DNA of 64,000 bases. Origin: Paragorgia papillata. Taxonomy: Eukaryota > Cnidaria > Anthozoa > Scleralcyonacea > Coralliidae. The notes below the pieces were generated by a model. It had not been told where the DNA came from. It did not search any database and worked only from the letters and a program-made list of their open reading frames with translations. The translations under genes were made by a program, and so were the position numbers. Below, piece after piece: positions 1 to 10,855 of the stretch. The stretch spans positions 9,824,501 to 9,888,500 of the forward strand of contig JAWNZC010000314.1 in assembly GCA_035771165.1 (NCBI GenBank), written 5' to 3'. The number at the start of each line of letters is the position of its first letter. Positions within the stretch are counted from its first letter, which is position 1.

Positions 1-127
1 GGTTAGCTAAGACTTTAACAATCTTTTTAGTAACGATGGGCTTACAAAATAAATAATAGACTAATTAGTGTAAAACTGAAGTAAAACTAACGTAGCTTTG
101 CCCTTATTTACTTGATAATTGCGAATT

Positions 128-240
128 TCGGCCTGAAATCATCCCGGCTTACCGGGCTAGCCCGCTCCATGTAATCGTTTTGTAAACTCATCCCGGTTAA
201 CCGGTCCAGCCCGGTCCATGTAATCGCCCCCTAAAGCCTT
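128..240. repeat. Truncated MITE end with two direct word repeats
   Basis: Two direct copies of a roughly 39-bp unit, about 139-178 and 188-226, each end in CCATGTAATCG. Both are rich in small palindromes such as CCGGTTAACCGG. This looks like the right part of a word-type MITE cut by the window edge; no left partner is visible. The rest of 1-450 shows no gene. Confidence 0.4.
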
Positions 241-453
241 CTTAAAAGACAGGATGTCGGATGTTAACTGAGATTTTTGGATAATATCTTTTCAACATTA
301 GCTAATAGGGTTTTAATTTTTCGTACAACTGTCTTACTGTAATTGTGATTTTATGTATATTTATATAATGTAGTTTTGTGTAATTTATTATCATATATTG
401 TTGTTAGGTAGTTATGGCAGGTGAAGAGCCACCTGGTGGAAATACTGTCATTA

Positions 454-467
454 AATCGTTATTATTA

Positions 468-560
<93 letters not shown>

Positions 561-562
561 GG
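454..562. repeat. (TTA)n microsatellite
   Basis: About 100 bp of uninterrupted TTA/ATT repeat. The isoleucine-run open frame across it is an artefact. The sequence from 563 to 765 is AT-rich and shows no gene. Confidence 0.95.
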
Positions 563-765
563 GGAAATCCCGAATTATTAGCTTTTTGAAATATTTGTAT
601 ATAAATTTGCATGTTTTATTTTTTTAGTCATTAGTTGTTATTATATATTATTAGTTGTGATTCAAGTAGCCAATTGTAAATTACCTTAATAAGCGAGATT
701 TATAATTGTATATGTAGAAAAGAAAAAACATTTAATAAAGTTTCCATTATTTCGGGCGCGACGGG

Positions 766-1718
766 AAAGGAGGGACTGCAGACAATGCACTGATCTATAT
801 ATAGATCAGTGAGACAATGTCGTTGAAGTTGTGGCCTCGAGGCTCCGCCCAGTCAGTTTAAAATTAACGAATTTCTCAATATCATTCGTTTGAGTTTATA
901 AGTTATAATTTCACTTAACGTAGAACCAGTCCCATATCCCAGATTATATATATGTCAACATGATCGTTTGAATATGACAAAAATATTGATTCAAACATTG
1001 TGAAGATCGGATGTCTGTGAGAAAATGTATAAGCGATCGAACGCTGTCATTCCGGCCTATTTTAATATATTGGACAACTTAAATTATAATTTTACTACTC
1101 AATGCGTCCTGGAACTTTTGACACTTTAAAATTTAATTAAACCGCTATAATTTCGTAACAAATTAAAAATGTTTGCAGTACCTTGCGGTTTATTATATTT
1201 TCATATGCAATTTGTTACAGATGTGTCGTCGGATGAAGAGATATTTGAACGCGGATTTCTTGTTCACGCGGTGTTTTAATATGTTCGTCTGTTCGTCGAG
1301 ACAAAAGTACCTTGTCCTTTAGTGAAATCAGTAATTATTATCTGATATCAGATTAAAAGTCGCTGTATATTACATGTTGAAATGGTCAGCAAATCAAAAT
1401 AGGGGTTGACTTCAAGTAGCAAATAAACCGTATATACAACTAGGATACAACCGGACATAATTCGTGTTCTCGAGCTCGCCCTGTTGATTTCAGCTAACCT
1501 GTTGCGATCGAGAGAATACACTTTATACGAAGAACACTTTTCCTTTCAGCTAGTAAAACAAGTATCAGAGCGATAATGCGATATAGACGATGGATTATTC
1601 TTGAATTTTAATTTGACTTGACCGGCCTGTCAATCAACGATTTCAGCCAATGGGAATTTTGCGTTGTGTGGGCAACGCGGATTTCGTTTCTTTGTGCGTT
1701 GTCTGCAGTCCCTCCTTT
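766..1718. mobile_element. Non-autonomous element with 20-bp TIRs
   Basis: AAAGGAGGGACTGCAGACAA at 766-785 is exactly reverse-complemented at 1699-1718. The interior is AT-rich and has no convincing coding sequence. Outside the right end, and just inside the left end, a similar GCACTGA-CTATATATA string occurs, so the exact borders could be slightly different. Superfamily is not assignable from the sequence. Confidence 0.6.
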
Positions 1719-2000
1719 GCACTGACCTATATATATAACTGGACTGCGTGTGTCCCCATTTTCACTTTCAAAATGGCGGCATCTATCCTTCTGCTAATGG
1801 TAGCGACCGCTGACATGTACTTATCGCAGGAAAAAATAATATTTATGTAAATACAAAGCGATTTTCTTACTTTATTAATAACTTGTTCCTGTCCTGCCCC
1901 ATTAGCAAAAGGACCCATAAATGCCGCCATTTTGAAAACGGTTTTGGGGACACGTTTCCTAACTCAAAGGTAATAGGAGCACGCAGTCCAGTTATATTTC
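1719..2000. repeat. Imperfect foldback repeat
   Basis: Sequence around 1735-1785 (ACTGGACTGCGTG, then AAAATGGCGGCAT) reappears inverted around 1922-2000 (ATGCCGCCATTTT, then CACGCAGTCCAGT). This is a foldback of roughly 280 bp with no coding support. The short open frames on both strands are by-products of the palindrome. Confidence 0.5.
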
Positions 2001-2111
2001 CCGTCACGAAAATACAGAAAAAACGGACGGAGACGGAGACGGAGACGGGTCTGATATCGGTAGGTTGGATAGAACCATCTGCGATACGCGAAAGTCATGA
2101 TCGTTTCTGGT

Positions 2112-2650
2112 CCTTCACCACACGATTATGTCGTCTTGGACGCTTGCGCAGCGACTTATTCCGTCGATTATCTCGACTATCTTCTTTTGAAATACTTCAC
2201 TTGCACTTAGGATGACAAACGGAAGTCGCTTGAATTTGTATCTTCCGAATGGAGTGTTGAACGTGAGGATCTTCGAACTTTGTTTGTCACTTTTATCTGC
2301 CAATAACCACTTGAGGCATCTAGCTTGGTGAAGAACTTGGCGTCAGCCAATCTCTACCATAATGGCTTCAGCTTTTCGCATTGGGTAGTTGATCTCTCTT
2401 TATTGCCTTGTTTAGGTCATGCGGATCGAGGCATATGCGTAGCTTTCCGTTGGGTTTCTCGACTATCACAAGAGAAGTTACCCAATATCTGTCGGTTCAT
2501 CTACTTTGTCGATGATTTCGTTACTTTCCATACGATCAAGTTCGGTCTTGAGCTTATCTTATCTTTCAATAGGTACGGTACTTTACGCGGAGGGTGTACC
2601 ACCGGAATGGGCTCTCGAGCCAAGTTTGATGTGATGTTCTCCAGACAAAT
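2112..2650 (-). pseudogene. Decayed Ty3/gypsy reverse transcriptase
   Basis: The minus strand encodes blocks typical of Ty3/gypsy RT in the right order but in shifting frames. They are a segment ending CLDPHDLNKAIKR, then KFFTKLDASSGYWQI, then FGRYKFKRLPF, and finally QDDIIVW, where the catalytic aspartates of RT motif C sit. At least two frameshifts and a stop separate them, so nothing full length can be made. No flanking LTRs were found. It is a relic unrelated to the younger LTR element at 10.7-13.7 kb. Confidence 0.75.
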
Positions 2651-3029
2651 ATTTTAAAGTGCCTCTGTGGCCTGTGGGATCTTTACATATTTAAATAACT
2701 TAGGTTAAAAGAAAATGTTTCCCGCCATTTTGAAAGTAGACCGTTTGTCTTGGGCCTGGGCTCTAATTGATAGAGAGCTACGTCACAGTCGGAACGGAAG
2801 TCAGACCGTAAGACAATCCACCAAAATAAAAAGGACAGATAATCTTCGATCTGCGCGCAGTTTATGGAAATTATTTTGAAATAGAGACTTGCCATCAACA
2901 TGTTTAAACTGTATTCGTGGAGCGACTAATAATTTTAAAGGGTAAGGTACAATTAATTCGATAATTTCTGTATTTTCATTAAATAGTGAGTTAAATTGCA
3001 GACTTTTGATGTTGTCATTGTTAAAATGG

Positions 3030-3664
3030 CGCATGTAATGCACCTATCAATGTTAGGCCGGCGGGGGGGGGGGGGGGGGGGGGGGGGGGAGGCAGGGCAG
3101 GGGGGGCGGGATTTGATATAAAGGTAAATCCCGCGAGTAAGGAATTTGACGATCAGCACAGTCCCGGGGGCTAAAATATTTGACGTACAATTGCGGCCGC
3201 AATAGAAAGGACTGCTTCCGAATTTTCGATCACTTCCGCTAGAGCCTGCGTTGTTTTTGGACTCCGTAACGCCATGAACACGCTTCGGATCGTGTGGCTC
3301 TTGAATATTTTATATTTGAAAGTAAGTCATTTACATATCCTTTATACTTGTTATTCTTTGATTGTTTAAGATCTATAGACGTTTTGCATAAAGCTGAAAC
3401 AACGATTATTAAACTGTCTAAAATGAAGTTCTGATTTATAGATTTTGAATTCAAATTCTGATCTGTTGAATCTGTTCAAATCAATTATGTTTATATACAA
3501 GTGATTAAAATTTGTTCCAATGTATTATTGTATTTGAGTATTTGCTCAGTGTGATGTCCCGCGGGTACAATATTTGGCATACAATGATGTTCCTGGGGTA
3601 GGGAATTTGGCACAAAATTCTGTTTCGATGTCAAATCCCGCCCTCCCGCCCTCCTGCCCTGCCT

Positions 3665-3720
<56 letters not shown>

Positions 3721-3750
3721 CCGGCCTAACATTGATAGGTGCATAACAAT
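3030..3750. mobile_element. Nested MITE with poly-G/poly-C arms
   Basis: TGCACCTATCAATGTTAGGC near 3038 is inverted near 3724-3743. It is followed inward by G27 (3063-3089) on the left and C54 (3666-3719) on the right, then by inverted GGCAGGGCAGG, CAAATCCCGC and CAATATTTG.C blocks. It lies inside the sequence that splits the left arm of the larger element. The Gly- or Pro-run open frames here are artefacts. The homopolymer lengths may be inaccurate in the assembly. Confidence 0.75.
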
Positions 3751-4800
3751 CATTTCCGAAACATGCAGTCAAAACTAACCCTGTAACTCAAAAATAAACA
3801 TGTTTTGTGCTTTCTGGTCACAATATTTGGAATCCCAAGTGGAATATCTACAAAACTTTCGGTAACTTTATATCAGTTTACTCGCCTATTTGACAAAAAT
3901 GCTCATTGGTCTGACGAGTACGACATCTCATCGCCATTGTTATTGTCGAAGCTCGCAGCATAGAAAATCCAGAATATATTGTCTTCTGGATTGTCTATGC
4001 TTGCAGTCAAGACTAACCCTTGCCTCAGAATCTTGTGTGCACAGTTTGCAAAACTGACTCTATTTGTAAACCAGCATATGTTACATATGTAACCTAATGT
4101 CTACATGTATGTGCAATGTACAGTATATCTAACTATAATACGGTATTAATTTTATCAATTTTATTATTTTTTGCTTTAAGCCTTCTAATCCTTGACTATA
4201 AAACTGTTGAATAACTTTATCAAGAATTCTAAGTGTCCAAGGAATGATCTTTGTAAACAGTCACTGACTTTGTTATCATGGGATCCTTGGCACGGGTCTG
4301 TCTTTCTTTGTTGCAAGTAAACAACTCTTAAAGATTCTTCATCGCCTTTCACTAATGTCCAACCAAAAGGAAGACCAGCGCTATTAATGGTGTTAACTAA
4401 GTATTTAAGACTGATTTATGGTTGGATAACTGTTTATAGGTGCAGCAAGTGGTTGACATCTGTTGTTGTCTCCAGTGCAATTGCTGGTTGGTATTATTCA
4501 AATAAGCTTGTTCTGTCATGAAGTATTTCACCCATTGAAACTGGTACCAAGACAGGGGGACTGTCTCTGTCTGAAAAAGGATAAATATTAAAAGCAATTT
4601 CATTTAATGTACCAAAATTTTTTATTGTCTGGATAGTCATCATAAGGTATTATACTATACTAGTAACATTGCTATAAAGTAATAGTATATACCAACTAGT
4701 GGACTATTGTGCACCTCATTGACAGTGACTATCTGCAAATAGAACTTTAGAATATGGAATGCCATACATGTACATCCTGTATGTGTGTGAGTGTGTCTGT

Positions 4801-4846
4801 ATATATATATATATATACAACGTATATATATATATATATATATATG
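4801..4846. repeat. (TA)n microsatellite
   Basis: Two TA runs around a short ACAACG spacer, directly upstream of the ribozyme-bearing repeat. A matching TA run follows it at 5053-5077. All three copies of that repeat in the window have TA tracts at their ends. Confidence 0.9.
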
Positions 4847-4852
4847 CAACGC

Positions 4853-5051
4853 TCACTACCCTTGTGGAAGTTTGAGCACTCTGGGCCCATGCGCACTTCA
4901 CGCTATCTGAATGTACTTCACCGATGCTGTCCCACATGCGGTTGTCACCGACGATCGCATGTGTATAAGTAATTGATGAAATTCATTCAGATTGTTCCAA
5001 GCTACACTGATGAGCTGTTGTACAGCGAAACACCGTGTCTGTAGATTGAAC

Positions 5052-5052
<1 letters not shown>
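4853..5052 (+). mobile_element. Retrozyme-like hammerhead repeat, copy 1
   Basis: A non-coding repeat of about 150-200 bp. It shares its last 150 bp (from CTTCACGCTATCTGAATGTA) with two copies at 24.4-24.8 kb. It ends in a hammerhead ribozyme and is bounded on both sides by TA microsatellites. Small non-coding retroelements with type I hammerheads (retrozymes) are known in metazoans and are thought to depend on PLE machinery. An alternative is a PLE pseudo-LTR fragment, since no PLE coding sequence adjoins it. Confidence 0.7.
5002..5044 (+). ncRNA. Type I hammerhead ribozyme (retrozyme copy 1)
   Basis: The order of elements is complete. Stem I strand CTACA (5002-5006); core CTGATGA (5007-5013); stem II GCTGT/ACAGC closed by TGT (5014-5026); GAAA (5027-5030); short stem III ACA/TGT around a 3-nt loop; a GTC cleavage triplet ending at 5039; and the second stem I strand TGTAG (5040-5044). 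All paired positions are Watson-Crick. Self-cleavage is inferred from the known hammerhead consensus. Confidence 0.9.
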
Positions 5053-5082
<30 letters not shown>

Positions 5083-6893
5083 TGGTTATATTTTTCACAT
5101 TATGATTACTGAACGAAGAGAATGGACAAGGATATTAACAGTATAATGCAAGAAATTGAAGTTTGTATCTCCAATCCTGTCATTTAAAATATGAAGAAAA
5201 AGTTAGCAATCTTTTATGTATGAAGATATTTAACGATGTGTTTTGTCAATATCTATATGATAAAGCTTAAAATATAGTTATAAGCTTTCTTTTCTTAATA
5301 TATACAATACTGTACATGCTGGATTATCACATAATATTTATACAATTTAAGATATAGTATTTAGGCTAATTTACCTGCATATTGGTCTCCTTATTTTCCA
5401 TAGTGGTACAATAATTTGGCTTCCAAATGGCTTCTTTCTTCTTTTAGAAAGAAATTTTTTTTCACTGAGTAGCCCCTTTTGTAAGGCATCTTTAGTAAAA
5501 TTGATATGGTATTAGTTAGATTTTCTGTACAAGCACATACATGTAGACATTAGCTTATAATAGATTACATATGTAACATATACTGGTTTACAAATAGAGT
5601 CAGTTTTGCAAACTGTGCACACAAGATTCTGAGGCAAGGGTTAGTCTTGACTGCAAACATAGACAATCCAGAAGACAATATATTCTGGATTTTCTATGCT
5701 GCGAGCGTTGACAATAACAATAATTTCCATAAACTGCGCGCAGATCGAAGATTATCTGTCCTTTTTATTTTGGTTGCAAGGCAAGTTCCGTTCCGACCGT
5801 GACGTCACACAGTAAACTCGCACCAGGTCCCTAACAGGCACGGTCGCTGTCAGACTGTATATTTATTGAGTTAGTTATGCTATTTATTTTGTAACATCTA
5901 ATAGCATTTTCTTTAAGTTTTAAAATACTAAATGAATTGCTAGTATATACATGTATTTTATATATACAAATACAATACATCAAATTCAACCTTCGTTGTA
6001 AAAGTATAGTGGAACTATGATTACCATATGGTATATGGTATATAAGAACAGGGGACAAGAAATATTCGCTTATTTTCCAACGGTTCACTTCCTTGGAGCT
6101 CGAGACTGCTCTGCCTCCAAAGTTTACATTACCACGCTGAAAAACTCTTGTTTGTAGTAAGGTCGCTCTAAATCTTCATGGAAAATTGATTGAGACAATT
6201 TGCGTGTAACCCAATTTGCTCGTATGATTTGTCATTTGGGCTTATATGCTGCGCAATCCTGCAGAATAATCTCATTCATTACCAGAATCCTGTATAACTG
6301 TGTGTGCGTTGATAGAATATTTTATTTTTCATTCACTGACAACCTCTTGTATACAGCATTAAGGCTATGACGTCAAAGGCCCTAGCGCCCTGAAGGCCGT
6401 AAAATTTAAGATTTCTATACTCGCAATAACAGCGCCTCTTTTTTGAATTTCGAGTTAAAACTTCGTACAGCAGGTTGTAGGTGGGTATACTTCACAATGA
6501 TGAAATAAAAATGAGAGGTGAAAATTTCGTCTCCGTGACACTTTAAAATTGGCGCGCTTTGTTTACAATCTTGTACAACAAAGCGTGATGATGGCATAAT
6601 GGCATAATTTAATTTTAATGAGCGATTCTTCCAAGCCACGCTTGTTTACTATCACAAGGTGTTTTGTTGGGTTGAGACTCTGACGTCACAGACATCCTAG
6701 TCTCAAATAAACACGTCCATTTTAATGGCGGCCGCGAATTTGCGTATTTCTTTCGTCAATATCTGCTTTACTTTTCCGAATATCAGCATGAAACTTCGTT
6801 TGGTAAGTCTTCGATACATGCACTTTAGGCTCATAGAGAAAAAAGTAGGGGTAAAAATTTCGTCTCAGTGACACTTTAAGACTATAATTCTTA

Positions 6894-7001
6894 GGCCTGC
6901 GCTAAACGTCGCACAATAGACGAATTGAATTCAGATGAAGTTAATTCGAATTAAATTCGTCTGAATTAAACTCGTCTATTGTGCGACGTTTAGCGCAGGC
7001 C
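6894..7001. mobile_element. Short word-type MITE, GGCCTGCGC family
   Basis: An almost perfect 108-bp palindrome starting GGCCTGCGCTAAACGTCGCA. The interior is built of GACGAATT/AATTCGTC words. It is preceded by TTA and followed by TTT. A longer relative with the same TIR lies at 53320-53720. Confidence 0.75.
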
Positions 7002-7263
7002 TTTAGCTTATTATATACTTGCCTGTTTTATTGCTTTTAAAATTGGAAAGTCATTCATCTTCCAGCATTAGCGATGAAGAAGAGGTCTACTTGCTTACTG
7101 CCAAATTAAATTCCAGTACATGCCAATTACCAACCTTGGTGGAGACGGCGGATGGAACTTTGGAAAAAGAATGCTTTAATGTTCTTAGTAAGAAAGCCAT
7201 AAGGAAACCAGACACTGTGTTAAAAAGCGGTGCCCTGTGGCATTCAAAACATCCAGTGGCATA

Positions 7264-7740
7264 GCCGGGGGGGGGCAAGGGGCGGGAAGTCACCCCCAAT
7301 GGTCTCCAAGACCATTCTCGTGAAAAGTTTAAATCCGTGGAGAAACTTGTAGGGGGGGGGGGGGGGGGGTACAATTGTTTTAAGTCCAAGTGAGTAGATA
7401 GTGATGTGTTATATATATTGCAGGCATGCATATGCTATACATTACAATACTAAGGGTCTATACAAAATGCCTCCAACATGTTTTTACATTTACGACTTGT
7501 TTATAAATAAATCTAAAGATATTCTGACGTGTATCATTCTATGTTCTGGTTTGATTTCAACAAAATTATGTAATTTATGGCTTTCAGATTACTCTTAAAT
7601 ACTTGCCTCAAAATGCAGGAAATACGTGTTTCAGAGACCCTAGAAATCCGGGGGAGACAACATTTTCCGGACCCCCCTAGGTGATTGAGGTTCTTGACCC
7701 CCCCCCCCCCCCCCAAACCCAAGACCCTGGCTACGCCACT
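7264..7740. repeat. Foldback with poly-G/poly-C arms
   Basis: GGCATAGCCGGGGGGGGG on the left and the C17 tract at 7698-7714 ending in CTGGCTACGCC on the right form an imperfect inverted repeat. A second G run lies at 7352-7369. No coding sequence is supported. The 81-codon frame just upstream (7019-7264) has no recognised domain and runs into this repeat. Confidence 0.55.
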
Positions 7741-7878
7741 GAAAACATCGCGTTAAAAATGTCGCATCAAACGTGGCTGCGCCACTGAAAACATCGCGTT
7801 AAAAATGTCGCATCAAACGTGGCTACGCCACTGAAAACATCGCGTTAAAAATGTCGCATCAAACGTGGCTGCGCCACG
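7741..7878. repeat. Three 46-bp tandem repeats
   Basis: Three contiguous copies (7741, 7787, 7833) of a 46-bp unit starting GAAAACATCGCGTTAAAAAT. They differ by single bases (CTGCGCC versus CTACGCC). There are no spacers, so this is not CRISPR-like. The sequence from 7879 to 9100 shows no gene; it includes a small CTCTAATAAGGCACTCC duplication near 8583. Confidence 0.9.
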
Positions 7879-9104
7879 TAGCGAGGCTTTTGCAATATTG
7901 CACATTATTTTGAGCATTTTGGCAATGGAAAAGCAATGAGAATAATGCTAGCATTCTGGCAAGGAAGTGTATTCATCGAACAATAATTTGTTAATTATTA
8001 ATAATATACAGAATTATATCTATGTTATCAGATGGTATGTTTTAAAATTTTGAGAGTTTAATACAAAAGTCTTGCACTGGTCAGTAGATTCTTTTGCAGT
8101 TCGGGGGAAGTTCGTTTTTGGATTAAGTCGCACGTTTTAGAGAAAATAATTTATATGAAGTTAGTACTGGTAGAGTGTGTACTTCAACCATGCATTCTGC
8201 TCCCAGATCCGTGCTCCAAGTCACAGAACAGAGTGCGTCTTGGCAGTGACCAAAAGGATCGCAGGCTATGGGCACGAGCCACGAAATTATGTAAATAACT
8301 GCAACGAAGAGAAGGATGACTCGTTTTCAGCTATTCTGTGTTATAGGTAGTACTATGTTGTTATGGGAAGTTTACGGTATGACAAAATCGTTCTAAAGGT
8401 ACAAGCATGCTATCGATGTAGGGAGGCATGACACTGACAGAAGACCAAGGATCAAGTTTAAAATATGGTTAACCTCCACCATACCCCTCACCTTCTCTCC
8501 GAGTTGGAAAATTAAATAAATCTCCCTATATTACAGTCGCTCACTCTATTATGCCCCTGCCTTAAATCCTGTATACCACTCCCTCTAATAAGGCACTCCC
8601 TCTAATAAGGCACTCCCTTTTGGCTTCAAATCAATAATCCCCCTCTAGTCTAAACATTCTAATTTCAATATTAAAATTAGAACATTTATAATACGGATTC
8701 ACCATTTGTGTACCCACGTACTGCATTTCTAGTTGGTTCATTGCTCTTTTGATTTGAATGTTCATCTTTGTAGCTCGAGAAATGCATGCAAACTTCTTGG
8801 CTTCACTTTCACTTTGTCCTGATGCAAAATCCAAATGATAATGAATAAAGTAGATATCAAAAATTTGTTTTGTTTTAATCACTTTAATACCTGGTAATAT
8901 TAAATTATTATTATTATATAGATGTGAGTGTTTTACTAGAAAATATACAGTGACATATTTTCCATATCTTCACTAGGAATATGATTTTGCATAATTACAT
9001 AAATAAGTAAAAACTAAAATTAATATATAAACAAAAAATATTTAGAAATCATCAGTTTCTAGTCTGGATAAGTAAGCACTGCGAAGAACAGTTTTAAAAT
9101 ATAT

Positions 9105-9400
9105 TTCAAAAACTCATTAATAATTCATGAAAAACACAAAAGAAAATCATGACCGTATCGTGTCTTTATATGTGATAAAGATACCTCCTGATTTACATAA
9201 ACTTTAGCTTTGATTTTCTCGGCTTAGACAAGGTTATTTTTCAAACTTACTACGCCAATGAACTTACCAAGTGGTTCGTTTTTGAAGCCGTTCAATAAAC
9301 TCGCAGTTCGTGTTTTATCAGATATAAAAACACTCGGCTTCGCCTCGTGTCTTTATATCTGATAAAACACTCCTGCTCGTTTATTAAACAGTACATATAA
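9105..9400. mobile_element. Foldback MITE (AACACTCGGCT family)
   Basis: It starts at TCATTAATAATTCATGA and contains the hairpin TTATCAGATATAAA / TTTATATCTGATAA around CACTCGGCTTCGCCTCGTG. Diverged copies occur at 20395-20636 (inverted) and 21657-21960, which supports a dispersed family. It is non-coding. Confidence 0.65.
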
Positions 9401-9454
9401 CTCAAGTTCACTATAAATGCTTTTTGCTTCAGAATGAAAATTATTCCACATCCG

Positions 9455-10030
9455 TATACACGCGTAAAAATCTCGCAAGTTGTTACAGCATTGTTGCCTG
9501 AACAATGCTGTAACAACTTGTTGACATATGTGAAGAACATTGATAAATGAACAACATTGTTCATCATTGTTTCAACAAGTTGTTACAGCTTGATGAAACA
9601 ACAACCGTTGTTCACGCATGTTGGAACAACCGAAGAACGTGTCAACCATGTTCACCATTGTTGTAACATTGTTGTTCATCGTTGTTATTTCGTCATGCTG
9701 TTACAACATGTTGTATCATGTGCGAACAACGTTGTTGGCTATAAAAATGTGCTGTTGGAACAACTTGTTCATGACTGTTGATTTATCCGGGAACAAGTTG
9801 TTCGAACCATAAGTGAACAACTTGTTGACAACTTGTTCACGGCGAGCAGCAGCACAACATTGTTCACGGCGAGCAGCACAACATTGTTCACGGCGAGCAG
9901 CACAACATTGTTCACGGTGAGCAGCACAACATTGTTCACGACGAGCAGCACAACATTGTTCACGGTGAGCAGCACAACATTGTTCACGCCTGTTGACAAC
10001 CGTGAACAAGTTGTGCGTTTTTACGTATAG
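9455..10030. mobile_element. Word-type MITE, ACACGCGTAAAAA TIR, long copy
   Basis: The ends carry the TIR ACACGCGTAAAAA (left) and a diverged TACGTAAAAACGCACAA (right, inverted), each beside TA. The interior consists almost entirely of the words GTTGTTACA, CAACATTGTT, GAACAACTTGTT and their complements. Within it, 9838-9990 is a 24-bp minisatellite with core GCGAGCAGCACAACATTGTT, about seven copies. All six-frame open frames here are by-products. A shorter relative is at 27879-28120. Confidence 0.75.
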
Positions 10031-10264
10031 CTCTGTGAAAGAATTAGGCCAATATGTCCACACCTATGCGTTTTCATAGCGTTTTTATATTCTTAGAGAA
10101 GATTGAAGCAAAAGCAGCCTGCTCTTTATAATAGGGTCCATAAATGATTTAACATATTTTTGTTCATGAAGATACCATAGTTCACTTACCTCGATAATAT
10201 TTCTTTTCGCAAATGCGTTTCTCCAGCTCAAATTAATCTTGACCAGCAAAACTCTTCGGGCTTG

Positions 10265-10663
10265 ATCATATTGACATGTCGCCGAAAAGACGATTGCTTT
10301 CCGTGACGCCAAAAATGTCGCTTTCTATTGATTCCTCACGAACGAACGAAATCACAGGCAGAATATCAAGCGGTCTGAACCTTTCAGGGCACCGCAATCT
10401 TGGTCTAGAAGACAAAACTACCGCAAAACTCTTCGGACTTGAAGAAATTGACATGTCGTCGAAAAGCCGCCAAAAATAACAAATTCACTTTCGGTGCTTT
10501 CCGTGGCGCCAAAAATGTCGCGTCAAAAATATACTATTGATTCCTAACGAACGAACGAACGAACGAACGAACGAACGAACGAACGAACGAACGAACGAAC
10601 GAACGAACGAACGAACGAACGAACGAACACACAGAATATAAAGCGGTTTGAAAGTTAGCTGCG
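10265..10663. repeat. Repeat-rich insertion target with (GAAC)n
   Basis: Contains two related blocks around CATGTCG.CGAAAAG (10275 and 10453) and TTTCAGGGCACCGCAAT (10381). A pure (AACG)n tetranucleotide tract runs at about 10547-10629. CTTTCAGGGCACCGCAATTG reappears at 13760, on the far side of the LTR element, so the LTR element landed inside this older repeat. Confidence 0.6.
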
Positions 10664-10855
10664 TGTAGTATATTAATATATTAATCACGTGATCTAGCAA
10701 AGTCGAGAACAGAGACCGCATGGTCTGGACAGTTGAGAAAGGATTTGAATACTTGATCGAATAGTATCGGAGACTAACGAGTAATACATTAAGATTGTAA
10801 ACAAGTTTATATTGTTCTTTATTAAACATATTCAAGTAAAGATTAGAATATTACA
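10664..10855 (+). repeat. 5' LTR (192 bp)
   Basis: Starts TGTAGTATATTAATATATTA and ends GATTAGAATATTACA. I find no difference from 13550-13741. The primer-binding site appears to be TGGCGACGACGGGA, beginning one base inside the start codon (A-TGG), so the Gag ATG directly abuts the LTR. Confidence 0.95.

Larger units (their letters stand above)
2778..5812. mobile_element. Long-TIR DNA element, interrupted
   Basis: The outer arms are inverted repeats. 2778-2878 matches 5714-5812 inverted (CTGCGCGCAGTTTATGG in the left arm), and 3945-4110 matches 5545-5712 inverted (GATTCTGAGGCAAGGG in the right arm). In the right arm these two blocks are contiguous. In the left arm about 1,070 bp separates them, showing a later insertion. 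The interior has no recognisable transposase. It also carries a ribozyme-bearing repeat at 4853-5052 between TA tracts. Confidence 0.65.

Noticed and set aside
421..627. 68-codon isoleucine-rich protein
   Set aside because: It is a translation of the (TTA)n microsatellite.
9716..10063. REQCCAAH and VNNVVLL repeat proteins
   Set aside because: They are a 24-bp minisatellite inside a word-type MITE, readable in several frames and on both strands.
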